A DNA stretch of 64,000 nucleotides from Vibrio sp. RE88. GTDB taxonomy: Bacteria; Pseudomonadota; Gammaproteobacteria; Enterobacterales; Vibrionaceae. The notes below the pieces were generated by a model. It saw only the letters and a program-made list of their open reading frames with translations. It was not told where the DNA came from and did not search any database. The DNA lies in contig NZ_VTYQ01000003.1 of assembly GCF_013113835.1 (NCBI RefSeq), positions 620,001 through 684,000 of the forward strand, written 5' to 3'. Both the position numbers and the translations under genes were made by a program. Below, in pieces: positions 35,375 through 44,338 of the stretch (within the stretch, counting starts at the first letter, position 1; each line of letters opens with the position of its first letter).

Positions 35375-37332
35375 TATGCCTCCTGCGTTTTAGCGCTTTT
35401 TCTGAAACGATAGCGCTTGTCACTGATTGCAATAGCGCCGCCTAGAGCCATTAGCAATGAACCAGCCCAGATCCAGCGAACAAACGGCTTGTAATAGATA
35501 CGTACCGCCCAAGACTTATTATCGTCTAGACGTTCGCCCATCGCGATATACAAATCACGAGTCACACCACGATCAATCGCAGCCTCGGTCATCATCGAGC
35601 GTGCAGTGCGATAGAAGCGTTTTTCTGCATGAAGTGTATTGATGTACTTACCGTTATGAGTGATTTCAAAGTCAGCGATATAACCATCATAGTTCGGGCC
35701 ATCTTTGTCACGCAGTCCTTCAAAGTAGAAATCATAACCCTGAATGTTGTAATGTTGACCAGGAGCCAAACGTACATCTCGCTCAATACTGTAATTCTGA
35801 ACCATCGCAATACCAATGATACTTACAGCAAGGCCAATATGGCCCATCATCATAGCCCAGTGGCTACGCTGAAGTTTCTTGATACCAACAGCAAAACTGT
35901 GACGGTGAGTAGCACGTTCATGCAACTCAAAGCCGTGCATAAAGATAATCCACAACGCCATCACCCAGCCGAGATAAGCCATAAACTGGAAAAAATCAGC
36001 AAACAAGTAAACAAACACACCAGCAAGTACAAGCGACGCGACACCTGAAACCAGCATAGGTTTGATCAAGCTTGACAAGTCATCTCGCTTCCAACGAATC
36101 AGCGGGCCTATACCTAGCAAGAAAGAGAAAGGAATCATCAGCCACGCAAACAACATGTTGAAGAATGGCGCACCGATAGACACGGAACCCAAACCAATCT
36201 GTTTATGAACCAGTGGTAATAATGTACCGACCAGAACCACTACTAAAGCGGCAATCAACAAGACGTTGTTTGATAGTAGCGCATTCTCACGGGAAACTAA
36301 GCTAAAGTTACCTCGAACACGAACTGTTGCCCCTTTCAGAGCGAACAGCAGTAGCGAACCGCCGATAACAAACACGAGGAAGCCAAGAATGAACATGCCC
36401 CGTGACGGGTCAGATGCGAACGCGTGAACTGAAACCAAAATACCCGAACGTACAAGGAAAGTACCTAATAAACTCAGCGAGAAGGCAGAGATTGCCAATA
36501 GCACAGTCCAAGCTTTAAAGGTACCACGCTTTTCGGTTACAGCTAATGAGTGCATTAGCGCTGTACCCGCAAGCCAAGGCATAAACGATGCGTTTTCTAC
36601 TGGATCCCAGAACCACCAGCCACCCCAGCCGAGTTCGTAGTACGCCCACCAAGAACCTAGTGCAATACCTAGAGTCAAGAATAACCAAGCAGCTGTCGTC
36701 CAAGGGCGAGACCAACGAGCCCAAGCGGTATCAAGTCGACCTGTCATCAATGATGCAATAGCAAAAGAGAACGCAACTGAGAAGCCTACGTAACCCATGT
36801 AAAGCATTGGTGGGTGAATAATCAAGCCTGGGTCTTGAAGCAATGGGTTTAAGTCACGACCATCGACAGGAAAGAATGGCAAGGTACGTAGGAACGGGTT
36901 AGATGTAACGATGATGAACAGTAAGAATCCAACCGTAATCATGCCCATTACAGCAAGCACGCGAGCAACCGATTCTTGCGGCATGCCACGGCTAAATGTC
37001 GCGACGGCAACTGTCCAAGCAGCTTGAATCAGAACCCAAAGAAGCAAGGAGCCTTCGTGTGCTCCCCAAACCGCCGTCAGGCGATAGTACCAAGGTAACT
37101 GACTGTTTGAGTTGGTAGCAACATAGTTGAGCGTAAAGTCATTGGTGTAGAACGCCCAAAGCAGCACACAGAAAGATAAAAGAAGTAGCAGGAACATTCC
37201 CCAAGACAAAGGTCTTGCGGTGTTCATCAACATAGTATTATTTCGAGACGCACCGACTAATGGCAGTATGCTCAACAGCACTGCCATTGCCAGTGAAACG
37301 ATCATTGCAAAATGACCAATTTCAGCAATCAT
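35374..37332 (-). CDS. ccmF: Heme lyase CcmF
   Basis: 652 residues with about 15 membrane helices. The Trp-rich WWD motif [19 protein letters not shown] and the conserved periplasmic His-bearing loops are present ([19 protein letters not shown]). CcmF, with CcmHI, ligates heme from CcmE to apocytochrome c. Overlaps ccmE by 4 bases. Confidence 0.95.
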   Translation of the reverse strand: MIAEIGHFAMIVSLAMAVLLSILPLVGASRNNTMLMNTARPLSWGMFLLLLLSFCVLLWAFYTNDFTLNYVATNSNSQLPWYYRLTAVWGAHEGSLLLWVLIQAAWTVAVATFSRGMPQESVARVLAVMGMITVGFLLFIIVTSNPFLRTLPFFPVDGRDLNPLLQDPGLIIHPPMLYMGYVGFSVAFSFAIASLMTGRLDTAWARWSRPWTTAAWLFLTLGIALGSWWAYYELGWGGWWFWDPVENASFMPWLAGTALMHSLAVTEKRGTFKAWTVLLAISAFSLSLLGTFLVRSGILVSVHAFASDPSRGMFILGFLVFVIGGSLLLFALKGATVRVRGNFSLVSRENALLSNNVLLIAALVVVLVGTLLPLVHKQIGLGSVSIGAPFFNMLFAWLMIPFSFLLGIGPLIRWKRDDLSSLIKPMLVSGVASLVLAGVFVYLFADFFQFMAYLGWVMALWIIFMHGFELHERATHRHSFAVGIKKLQRSHWAMMMGHIGLAVSIIGIAMVQNYSIERDVRLAPGQHYNIQGYDFYFEGLRDKDGPNYDGYIADFEITHNGKYINTLHAEKRFYRTARSMMTEAAIDRGVTRDLYIAMGERLDDNKSWAVRIYYKPFVRWIWAGSLLMALGGAIAISDKRYRFRKSAKTQEA

Positions 37333-37814
37333 TGACCGCTTCCTTGTTTTTGTTGTTCTGTATATTCAAGCGGTTGGTGATTTTTCTTCATCGCTTCCGC
37401 TATCTCTGGCGGCATGTATTCTTCATCATGCTTTGCCAACACTTCAAAGGCTTCAACGGTCGTCGCATCTTTCAATACACCCTGAGCGACAATCCCCTGC
37501 CCTTCACGGAACAGGTCTGGAAGAATACCGTCATAGACGATGGTGACCTTAGGGCCGACATCATGTAAATCGAAAGAAACACGCAGTGATTCAGGATCTC
37601 GTCGAACCGAACCTTCAACCACCATACCACCAATCCGCAGACGTTGACCGACTTCTGGCTTGGTGCCGTCAGGTTTACCATCCACCAACTCTGTCGGTGT
37701 ATAGAACAAATCCATATTCTGATTTAATGCGTAAAGCATCAGGCCAACAGTCGCGCCAATACCAATGAAAATTGCTAAGACAATGCCCAGCCTTTTCTTC
37801 CGCCTAGGGTTCAT
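37329..37814 (-). CDS. ccmE: Heme chaperone CcmE
   Basis: 161 residues: N-terminal anchor [22 protein letters not shown], an OB-fold periplasmic domain, and the heme-binding motif [13 protein letters not shown] where the His binds heme covalently; the Tyr four residues later is the axial ligand. Overlaps ccmD by 4 bases. Confidence 0.95.
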   Translation of the reverse strand: MNPRRKKRLGIVLAIFIGIGATVGLMLYALNQNMDLFYTPTELVDGKPDGTKPEVGQRLRIGGMVVEGSVRRDPESLRVSFDLHDVGPKVTIVYDGILPDLFREGQGIVAQGVLKDATTVEAFEVLAKHDEEYMPPEIAEAMKKNHQPLEYTEQQKQGSGQ

Positions 37815-38017
37815 AATGTGTTCTCCAAATTTTTAGCCGCATCAATACGCGCTTGCCTGTCTACCTTCGACTGCACTTCATTCAACAGGTTTTTGCCACG
37901 GCGAATACTGACCATAAGCAGAACAAACATCGAAAAGAATGTGATACCAAAAGCGCTCCAAACATAGCCGGCATAACCGCCCATCGCGAAAAAATCGCTC
38001 AAAGATTCAAAATGCAT
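37811..38017 (-). CDS. ccmD: Heme exporter subunit CcmD
   Basis: 68 residues with one helix ([21 protein letters not shown]), flanked by the family MGGYAGYVW start and a basic RRGKNLL segment. Helps release holo-CcmE from CcmABC. Confidence 0.92.
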   Translation of the reverse strand: MHFESLSDFFAMGGYAGYVWSAFGITFFSMFVLLMVSIRRGKNLLNEVQSKVDRQARIDAAKNLENTL

Positions 38018-38020
38018 CGT

Positions 38021-38773
38021 TTAGTTACCTCGCTGAGATTTAGCCTGAGCTAAAGCAATCACCCACGGGCGGTGACTCTCTTTGCTAATAATCTCATTGC
38101 GTAGACGAATCATCGTCACTACACCAAAGAAAAATGCAAAACCGAAAATGTTCAGCAATAGAGGCCAAAGCATATCGCTAGAGATGGAAGGTTTTGCAAA
38201 TTTAGTGATAGTCGCTCCCTGATGTAGGGTATTCCACCACTCTACTGAGAAATGAATAATCGGTAAGTTCACAACGCCAACAATCGCAAGAATACCTGCC
38301 GCTTTAGCTGCCGTTTTCTGGTCATCAAACGCGTGATAAAGCGCGATGACACCGAGATAAAGGAACAAGAGGATCAGTTCAGAGGTTAAACGTGCATCCC
38401 ATACCCACCATGCACCCCACATCGGCTTACCCCATACAGCACCCGTAAGCAGGGCAATAAAGGTATAAACTGCGCCGATTGGCGCCATTGCGGAGGCGGC
38501 CATGTCTGACAGCTTGACCTGCCAGACCAAACCAATAAACGCTGCAATAGCCATGGACATATAAACACCCATAGACCAAATCGCAGAAGGGACATGGATA
38601 TAAATAATCCGGAAGCTGTCACCTTGTTGATAGTCAGAAGGGGCGAAGGCCAGTCCCCATACCGTCCCTACCGATAAACACAGCAGGGCTAATATGGAAA
38701 ACCAGGGCAATAGCTTACCGCACAGCTGATAAGCGGTTTCGGGCTTGGCATAAGGATGGAGCCATTTCCACAT
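38021..38773 (-). CDS. ccmC: Heme exporter/handling protein CcmC
   Basis: 250 residues from ATG 38773 (an upstream GTG would add only four residues). Six membrane helices, the WWD motif WGKPMWGAWWVWDARLTSELI and periplasmic His residues (IYIHVPSAIW, PIIHFSVEWWNTLHQG). It passes heme to CcmE. The ~110-base gap to ccmB is the largest in the operon and may hold a secondary promoter. Confidence 0.94.
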   Translation of the reverse strand: MWKWLHPYAKPETAYQLCGKLLPWFSILALLCLSVGTVWGLAFAPSDYQQGDSFRIIYIHVPSAIWSMGVYMSMAIAAFIGLVWQVKLSDMAASAMAPIGAVYTFIALLTGAVWGKPMWGAWWVWDARLTSELILLFLYLGVIALYHAFDDQKTAAKAAGILAIVGVVNLPIIHFSVEWWNTLHQGATITKFAKPSISSDMLWPLLLNIFGFAFFFGVVTMIRLRNEIISKESHRPWVIALAQAKSQRGN

Positions 38774-38885
38774 CGTCGTTCTCACTCTTACTTCAGTGTT
38801 GTCTTATTTACGTCTCTTGGACTTTTGACAATTATTAGTTTTGTAATTTATAGAAAGGGAAAATTTCGTGCTTGATCGAAAACAA

Positions 38886-39554
38886 TTAATTGACACTTAC
38901 TCTCAACGCAGCGCTAATCGCAAAAGGTGTCAGTGTCATTGCTCCCATAAACATCGCCCCCAGTATTGCAAGCTGCCCGTTATATGCCATTCCAAGTGAA
39001 GCAGCATCAATAGCCGACGTCGCAAAAATCAATACGGGAATGTAAAGCGGTAACACCAACAAGCTGAGCAACACGCCCCCTTTTTGTAGACCAACTGTCA
39101 ACGCGACACCAATAGCTCCGATGAAACTCAATGTTGGAGTGCCTATCAGCAGTGTTGTAACAACAGCCAGCCAAGAATTCATATCAAGCGAAAGCAAAAT
39201 AGCCAGCAAAGGGCTAATCAGAATCAATGGTAAGCCCGTCAAAACCCAATGCGCTATCACTTTTGAAATCACGACTATAGGCAATGGGACAGGCATTAAC
39301 ATCATTTGTTCCAGTGAACCGTCCTGAAAATCGTCCCTGAATAATCGTTCAAGAGATAACAACGCAGACAGCAATGCAGCGACCCAAACAATACCAGCAG
39401 CAATACGCGCTAACAGGTTGGGCTCCGGGCCAATACTGAGTGGGAAAAGTGTAATCACTATGATGAAAAACCACAGTGGATTGAATATGTCTGCCTGACG
39501 GCGAAACGCAATAAGCAATTCACGTCGAATAATGCTGTTCATCGTTGCAAACAT
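38886..39554 (-). CDS. ccmB: Heme exporter permease CcmB
   Basis: 222 residues with six helices, family start FNPLWFFIIVITLFPLSIGPEPNLL, and the FRDDFQDGSLEQMMLMPVPLPIVVISKVIAHWVLTGLPLILISPLLA core. With CcmA it forms the ABC-type module that releases heme-CcmE. Three bases separate it from ccmA. Confidence 0.94.
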   Translation of the reverse strand: MFATMNSIIRRELLIAFRRQADIFNPLWFFIIVITLFPLSIGPEPNLLARIAAGIVWVAALLSALLSLERLFRDDFQDGSLEQMMLMPVPLPIVVISKVIAHWVLTGLPLILISPLLAILLSLDMNSWLAVVTTLLIGTPTLSFIGAIGVALTVGLQKGGVLLSLLVLPLYIPVLIFATSAIDAASLGMAYNGQLAILGAMFMGAMTLTPFAISAALRVSVN

Positions 39555-39556
39555 GG

Positions 39557-40177
39557 CTAATCACCCAGTTTTATTTTTCTTAGTTTTGGATTATCAGCGA
39601 ACATGTCCTGATGCGTTGTAAGTATCACAATGCCACCCTCTTCAGCATGACTGAGGAAGAGAGATTCCAGAACCTTCACACCCTGTTTATCAATAGCCGT
39701 CAACGGTTCGTCCAAGATCCAAAGTTTATGGTCGCTCAGCCACAAACGGGCCAGTGCAACTCGACGTTGTTGTCCAGCGGAAAGCTGAGCAACTGGGACA
39801 TCTTCACGACCCACTAAACCCACTTTCGCCAAAGCGCTATAAATAGTCTCTTTATCCACTGGTTTACGAGAATGAATATTGAGATAAAACCTCAAATTTT
39901 CATAAGCAGTTAGCTCACGCTTCACACCCGTTTGATGGCCCAAAAACAGCAAGTCCTGATGATAACCATCTCGGTTTGACTCAATGTTTTCGCCGTTCCA
40001 GAAAATCTCACCACTATCGCGATCTCCGAGCCCAGTAACGATACGCAACAACGTTGTTTTGCCTGTACCATTTCGGCCTTCAATCTGTACTAACTCACCG
40101 GAATTTATAGTAAAAGAGAGGGATTCGAAGAGAATTCTTTCATCTCTGATGGCAGTCAGCTGAGATACTTCTAACAT
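39557..40177 (-). CDS. ccmA: Heme exporter ATP-binding protein CcmA
   Basis: 206 residues: Walker [10 protein letters not shown], signature [14 protein letters not shown], Walker [13 protein letters not shown] and switch His in LTTHQD. ATP hydrolysis drives release of holo-CcmE. First gene of ccmABCDEFGHI; the 150 bases upstream to the chemotaxis terminator must hold its promoter. Confidence 0.94.
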   Translation of the reverse strand: MLEVSQLTAIRDERILFESLSFTINSGELVQIEGRNGTGKTTLLRIVTGLGDRDSGEIFWNGENIESNRDGYHQDLLFLGHQTGVKRELTAYENLRFYLNIHSRKPVDKETIYSALAKVGLVGREDVPVAQLSAGQQRRVALARLWLSDHKLWILDEPLTAIDKQGVKVLESLFLSHAEEGGIVILTTHQDMFADNPKLRKIKLGD

Positions 40178-40333
40178 GAATGTTCACTACTTAAATTTTG
40201 TGTGGGTATAGTACCACAGCCGTACTCACACAAAATAGAATTCGACCCATACGAATCACGAAACTCGGTAAGATTCTGTTAATAATCTACCACAGCCTAA
40301 TTTAACTACCACTAAATGGTTACAATTGAACAC

Positions 40334-40362
40334 AAAAAAAGGATGCTATTTGCATCCTTTTT
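40334..40362 (-). terminator. Terminator of the flagellar/chemotaxis operon
   Basis: Minus-strand stem aaaggatgc / gcatccttt (loop aaata) followed by TTTTTTT, just after the DUF2802 gene stop. Confidence 0.9.
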
Positions 40363-40368
40363 CAATCG

Positions 40369-40863
40369 TTATTTTCTTGCACTTTTTCGCCGCACTGGTG
40401 CTTTTCTTTGTTCATTGCCAGCTCTTAGGGGAGGGATTTTCTCTTTCCCTGCAATCTTCTTTTGCAAGGACAACATCAGCTCTGCCTCGGCTTTCGGCAA
40501 TTCACATTCTTCAATGAGTTCGTTAACGTCAGCGCCTAATTGAACCATTTTTGTGGCTCGTGAGTACAACCTGCCATCACCATCTTCCTGTTCTAGTTCT
40601 GATATTCTTTCATTCAGATGCTGGATGAGGTCCTGCTGCTCACTGACACGTTGCCCTAATCCGACTACCACGGATCGTACTTCAAGCAATTGCTTTGTTG
40701 CCTTCTGCAACTCTTTATCAAGGTGGCGATTCTGCTGCCGCCAATGATCGGCCATTAACCGCTGACTCTTCTTAATACGAAAAAGAGCCAATACAAACAA
40801 CAGTACAACTAACGCAATGGCTCCTGCGATCACAGGAGCATTTGCAAATACAACTGCATCCAT
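40369..40863 (-). CDS. DUF2802 membrane-anchored coiled-coil protein
   Basis: 164 residues: N-terminal helix IAGAIALVVLLFVLALFRI, a coiled-coil (about 40-95: LDKELQKATKQLLEVRSVVVGLGQRVSEQQDLIQHLNERISELEQE), then a helical region MVQLGADVNELIEECELPKAEAELMLSLQKK typical of DUF2802, and a basic C-terminal tail (RKAPVRRKSARK). Function not established; always found after cheW in vibrio-type operons, so a role in polar flagellar/chemotaxis assembly is inferred. 1-base overlap with cheW (TAATG). Confidence 0.85.
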   Translation of the reverse strand: MDAVVFANAPVIAGAIALVVLLFVLALFRIKKSQRLMADHWRQQNRHLDKELQKATKQLLEVRSVVVGLGQRVSEQQDLIQHLNERISELEQEDGDGRLYSRATKMVQLGADVNELIEECELPKAEAELMLSLQKKIAGKEKIPPLRAGNEQRKAPVRRKSARK

Positions 40864-41357
40864 TACAGGTGAGCCATCTCATCCCATTCTTCGTCAGTCA
40901 GAAGTTTGTTCAGATCAACCAGAATTAGGAGCTTACCATCACGGTTGCTCACACCCTGAATGAACTTAGCACTTTCATCAGTACCAACACTTGGTGTGGT
41001 ATCAATTTCAGAAGAACGCAAATAAACCACTTCAGCAACGCTATCCACTAGAATACCAATCACCTGATGTTCAGATTCAATCACGATGATACGAGTATTA
41101 TCGGTAATTTCGCCTTCCATCAAGCCGAAGCGTGAACGAGTATCGATTACCGTTACGACGTTACCACGTAGATTAATGATACCTAGAACATAATCAGGGG
41201 CGCCCGGTACAGGAGCAATCTCTGTATAGCGAAGTACTTCACGTACCTGCATTACATTGATACCGTAAGTTTCTTCTTCTAGCTGGAACGTCACCCACTG
41301 AAGTACTTCGTCATTGGACTGATCTTTTCTTACTTCGACTTCATTAGTTTGAGACAT
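40863..41357 (-). CDS. cheW: Chemotaxis coupling protein CheW
   Basis: 164 residues, one CheW domain: VTFQLEEETYGINVMQVREVLRYTEIAPVPGAPDYVLGIINLRGNVVTVIDTRSRFG, then VIESEHQVIGILVDSVAEVV. Links receptors to CheA in the polar signalling array. Contains the receptor-interface NLRG loop. Confidence 0.96.
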   Translation of the reverse strand: MSQTNEVEVRKDQSNDEVLQWVTFQLEEETYGINVMQVREVLRYTEIAPVPGAPDYVLGIINLRGNVVTVIDTRSRFGLMEGEITDNTRIIVIESEHQVIGILVDSVAEVVYLRSSEIDTTPSVGTDESAKFIQGVSNRDGKLLILVDLNKLLTDEEWDEMAHL

Positions 41358-41394
41358 ACCTATTCCTCTCTAAGCCTAAATCGGCATAAATGTT

Positions 41395-42405
41395 TTATTT
41401 ATCTAAGGCTTTTACATCAAGTCCTGCATTAAGCATAGCTATCAATGCTTCAACATGGATCAAAGCACACATTTTTTCTTTAACCATTCCAGCTAGCCAC
41501 GGACGCTTCCCTGCTGTTTTGCGCCAGCGGACTTTTTCTGGATTTAGCGATTCTGTTCCTTTTAGTTGTGTTGAAGCCAGTCCCCACATACTTTCATCCA
41601 GCATCACTATATATTGGTATTCATCCTTGTAGCTGTCATCTATCAGCTTTTCGGCCATCACCCACTTTGCCGTATCTACCACATCAAGCTGAGCTTCTCG
41701 GCTTGTTTGTAGGCCCAAATACCATTCAGGGCGACCTATCAGATGATTCAGTTCCGCGATTCGGTGTATACCACCCAGTTCGTCAAGAGGAACCGCGAAA
41801 GTCACGCTATTCACGTCAAAGTAAAGTACCTGAAACTCAGCGTCACGCTCGGTCGAGTGCCAAATGCCTAATTCGCTGCCACCAGTTTGAGTCTCTGGCT
41901 CAACAGAAGCTTCTTCCGCCAATTCAATTTCTGGCTCTTCAATTTGAATTTCAGCTTCTGATTCTACTTGGATGGTTTCTTCAAAAAAATCAGAAACATC
42001 CAATTCATCTTCAACTATCGGCTCGTCTAAGTCAGGAATTTCAACTTCCCAATCCTGAACTTCTTCAGCAACCTCTTTGGCTTCAGCAATCTGAACTGTG
42101 TTCTGCTCCATCACCTCTTCAAGCTGAAGTTCTGCGACGGGGTTGGTTGACTCGAGTTGTTCCAGCAACCTTTCCACGTCATCTAAATTGGGAACTTCAA
42201 CTTCGGCAGTTGGTGCTGAATAGTAGCTTTTCTCTTCAACCGACTGAACAACGGGCTCCAGTTCCATCTCTTCCGGTTCTGGTGAGATATCAGGAGCGTT
42301 TTCAGGAGCCTCTGTCAGCTCTTCTACTTCAATCGATTCATCGAGTAGCGCTGAAAAATACTCGTCCAGCGCTTGTTCACTTGAGAGTAAAGTATTGCTA
42401 CTCAT
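41395..42405 (-). CDS. parP: Polar chemotaxis array protein ParP
   Basis: 336 residues: an acidic, Glu-rich disordered N terminus (about 1-165, long runs of EE/VE), then a C-terminal CheW-like domain (FQVLYFDVNSVTFAVPLDELGGIHRI through HVEALIAMLNAGLD). In vibrios ParP binds CheA and ParC and keeps arrays at the old pole. It overlaps parC by 8 bases. Very low sequence complexity in the N terminus is characteristic. Confidence 0.92.
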   Translation of the reverse strand: MSSNTLLSSEQALDEYFSALLDESIEVEELTEAPENAPDISPEPEEMELEPVVQSVEEKSYYSAPTAEVEVPNLDDVERLLEQLESTNPVAELQLEEVMEQNTVQIAEAKEVAEEVQDWEVEIPDLDEPIVEDELDVSDFFEETIQVESEAEIQIEEPEIELAEEASVEPETQTGGSELGIWHSTERDAEFQVLYFDVNSVTFAVPLDELGGIHRIAELNHLIGRPEWYLGLQTSREAQLDVVDTAKWVMAEKLIDDSYKDEYQYIVMLDESMWGLASTQLKGTESLNPEKVRWRKTAGKRPWLAGMVKEKMCALIHVEALIAMLNAGLDVKALDK

Positions 42406-43174
42406 CCACCGCTAACCTCTCTAAATAGATCAACAGCTGTTTATAGGCGAAAACACCCCGACTACCCGATGCAAAATGTGAAACTGGAAGGTGCTTTAAA
42501 CTGGCATCGCGAAACTTGGTATCAATCGGTACAGCCGATGTCCAAACTTGATTAGGGTAATCCTTCTTCAATTGCTGTAGTGTCTGCAATGATGCTCTCG
42601 TTCGTTTGTCATACATTGTTGGTACAATCGTGACTTTAAATTCACGATTGCGCGACTTTTGCATAATCGCCAATGTACGAACCATACGTTCCAGGCCTTT
42701 CATCGCCAAAAACTCCGTTTGGACTGGGATTAATATACGATTGCTCGCAGCCAATGCATTGACCATCATGACCCCTAGAATCGGCGGACAATCAATGAGC
42801 ACATAGTCATAACGCTCTTTTATTGCCATTAGAGCTCGCTTCAGGATAAGCCCCATCCCACTGCGATTCCCCATTACGCGATCAAGCGTCGCTAGCGACA
42901 TGTGGGCAGGTATTAAGTCAATACCTTCAATATCTGACTTCATGACCAAAGGCAAAACGCTTTGTTCACTAAACTCTTTGAGTTGGAAAAGGTCGAACAG
43001 GCTTGAAGCCACACCGTCGGAGTCATAACCTAAATACGTAGTCAGCGAAGCATGCGGATCCGTATCTACAAGTAGAACACGTTTCCCTTGCTTGCTAAGC
43101 AAACCAGCCAACGTAATCGTCGTTGTCGTTTTACCAACACCGCCTTTCTGGTTTGCGATACTCCAAACAATCAT
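42398..43174 (-). CDS. parC: ParA-like ATPase ParC (chemotaxis array partitioning)
   Basis: 258 residues with a deviant Walker A KGGVGKTTTTITLAGLL, switch I DTDPHASLTTYLG and DYVLIDCPPILGVM. Lies among che genes rather than beside parB, as the vibrio ParC that recruits chemotaxis arrays to the pole. It must not be confused with topoisomerase IV subunit ParC. Ten bases from cheB. Confidence 0.92.
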   Translation of the reverse strand: MIVWSIANQKGGVGKTTTTITLAGLLSKQGKRVLLVDTDPHASLTTYLGYDSDGVASSLFDLFQLKEFSEQSVLPLVMKSDIEGIDLIPAHMSLATLDRVMGNRSGMGLILKRALMAIKERYDYVLIDCPPILGVMMVNALAASNRILIPVQTEFLAMKGLERMVRTLAIMQKSRNREFKVTIVPTMYDKRTRASLQTLQQLKKDYPNQVWTSAVPIDTKFRDASLKHLPVSHFASGSRGVFAYKQLLIYLERLAVDE

Positions 43175-43183
43175 GCGATACCT

Positions 43184-44314
43184 CTACGACAGACCGACTT
43201 CTACCAGAATGCGCTCAGCAATGCGCTCCAATGGTAGGTCTTCGGTGGAAATACCCGCTTTTGCTACAGCTTGAGGCATACCATAGACAACACAACTCTC
43301 TTCATCTTGTGCCCAAATTGTAGAGCCTGCGCTCTTTAACATGCGAGCGCCTTCTCTTCCATCTGCTCCCATGCCAGTTAAAACCATTGAAAGCACTTGA
43401 TCAGAATAGATTTTTGCCGCACTGCCAAAAGTGACGTCAACACAAGGCTTGTAGTTCATTCGCTCACCACCATCAATGACACGCAACTTTGCCGAGCCCG
43501 GGCGTCCGTCAATCATCATTTGTTTCCCGCCCGGCGCTAGGTATGCGACTCCTGGCTTAAGAGCGTCACCATCGGCCGCCTCTTTTACCTGGATTTTGCA
43601 CAGCGAGTTTAAACGACTCGCAAACGCAGCCGTAAATGTTGCTGGCATATGCTGGATCAAAACGATTGGATGCGGATAGTTAGCGGGTAGCTTGGTGAGT
43701 ATTTTTTGTAATGCAACAGGTCCTCCTGTGGAGGTTCCGATTGCAGTCAACTGGTATTTTTTGCCGCTTGCTTTAAATCGCGCAGCTGAAGACGGTTTAG
43801 GCGCCGCTGCGGCAGGGCGCGTCGTTCGTTGCGCAGGAGCTGTCGATGTAGCAGGCTGCCTTGCCGTCGGAGTAGCTGTTGGCGCTGGTTTTGCAGCAGG
43901 GCGACGCATGAAGGTACGACGCGACGAGATTTGAATCACGCGCTGTTGTAAAAGAGAAACAGCGTCATCTCGATTACGTGCAATATCTTCGAACTTCTTT
44001 GGTAAGAAATCCAACGCACCTGCATCAAGCGCATCTAACGTTGCTTTAGCACCATCATGAGTCAATGAAGAAAACATCAAAATTGGAACCGGACTTTTTG
44101 CCATGATTTCACGAACGGCTGTTATACCATCCATGACTGGCATCTCAATGTCCATAGTAATGACATCTGGCTTTAATCTGATGGCTTTTTCGACCGCTTC
44201 TTTACCATTGGTCGCTACATCCATCACCTCTAACCGAGGCTCTGAATTGATTATTTCACTGACTCGGCGACGGAAAAAACTCGAATCATCTACCACTAAA
44301 ACTTTAATCGCCAT
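43184..44314 (-). CDS. cheB: Protein-glutamate methylesterase CheB
   Basis: 376 residues: receiver domain ([10 protein letters not shown], Asp in [13 protein letters not shown]), an Ala/Pro/Thr-rich linker (about 135-180), and a methylesterase domain with catalytic Ser in [14 protein letters not shown], His in [17 protein letters not shown] and Asp in [11 protein letters not shown]. Demethylates receptors when phosphorylated by CheA. Confidence 0.95.
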   Translation of the reverse strand: MAIKVLVVDDSSFFRRRVSEIINSEPRLEVMDVATNGKEAVEKAIRLKPDVITMDIEMPVMDGITAVREIMAKSPVPILMFSSLTHDGAKATLDALDAGALDFLPKKFEDIARNRDDAVSLLQQRVIQISSRRTFMRRPAAKPAPTATPTARQPATSTAPAQRTTRPAAAAPKPSSAARFKASGKKYQLTAIGTSTGGPVALQKILTKLPANYPHPIVLIQHMPATFTAAFASRLNSLCKIQVKEAADGDALKPGVAYLAPGGKQMMIDGRPGSAKLRVIDGGERMNYKPCVDVTFGSAAKIYSDQVLSMVLTGMGADGREGARMLKSAGSTIWAQDEESCVVYGMPQAVAKAGISTEDLPLERIAERILVEVGLS

Positions 44315-44338
44315 AGCAATCCTTTTTTGTTCTACGAC

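Noticed and set aside
41568..42428. 286-codon plus-strand frame opposite parP
   Set aside because: The acidic low-complexity N terminus of ParP gives an open complementary frame; no ribosome site and no homology that I recognise.
42398..43174. ParC read as topoisomerase IV subunit or plasmid partition ATPase
   Set aside because: Length and Walker motifs are ParA-like, and the che/flagellar context fits the chemotaxis ParC; no ParB or parS cluster nearby.
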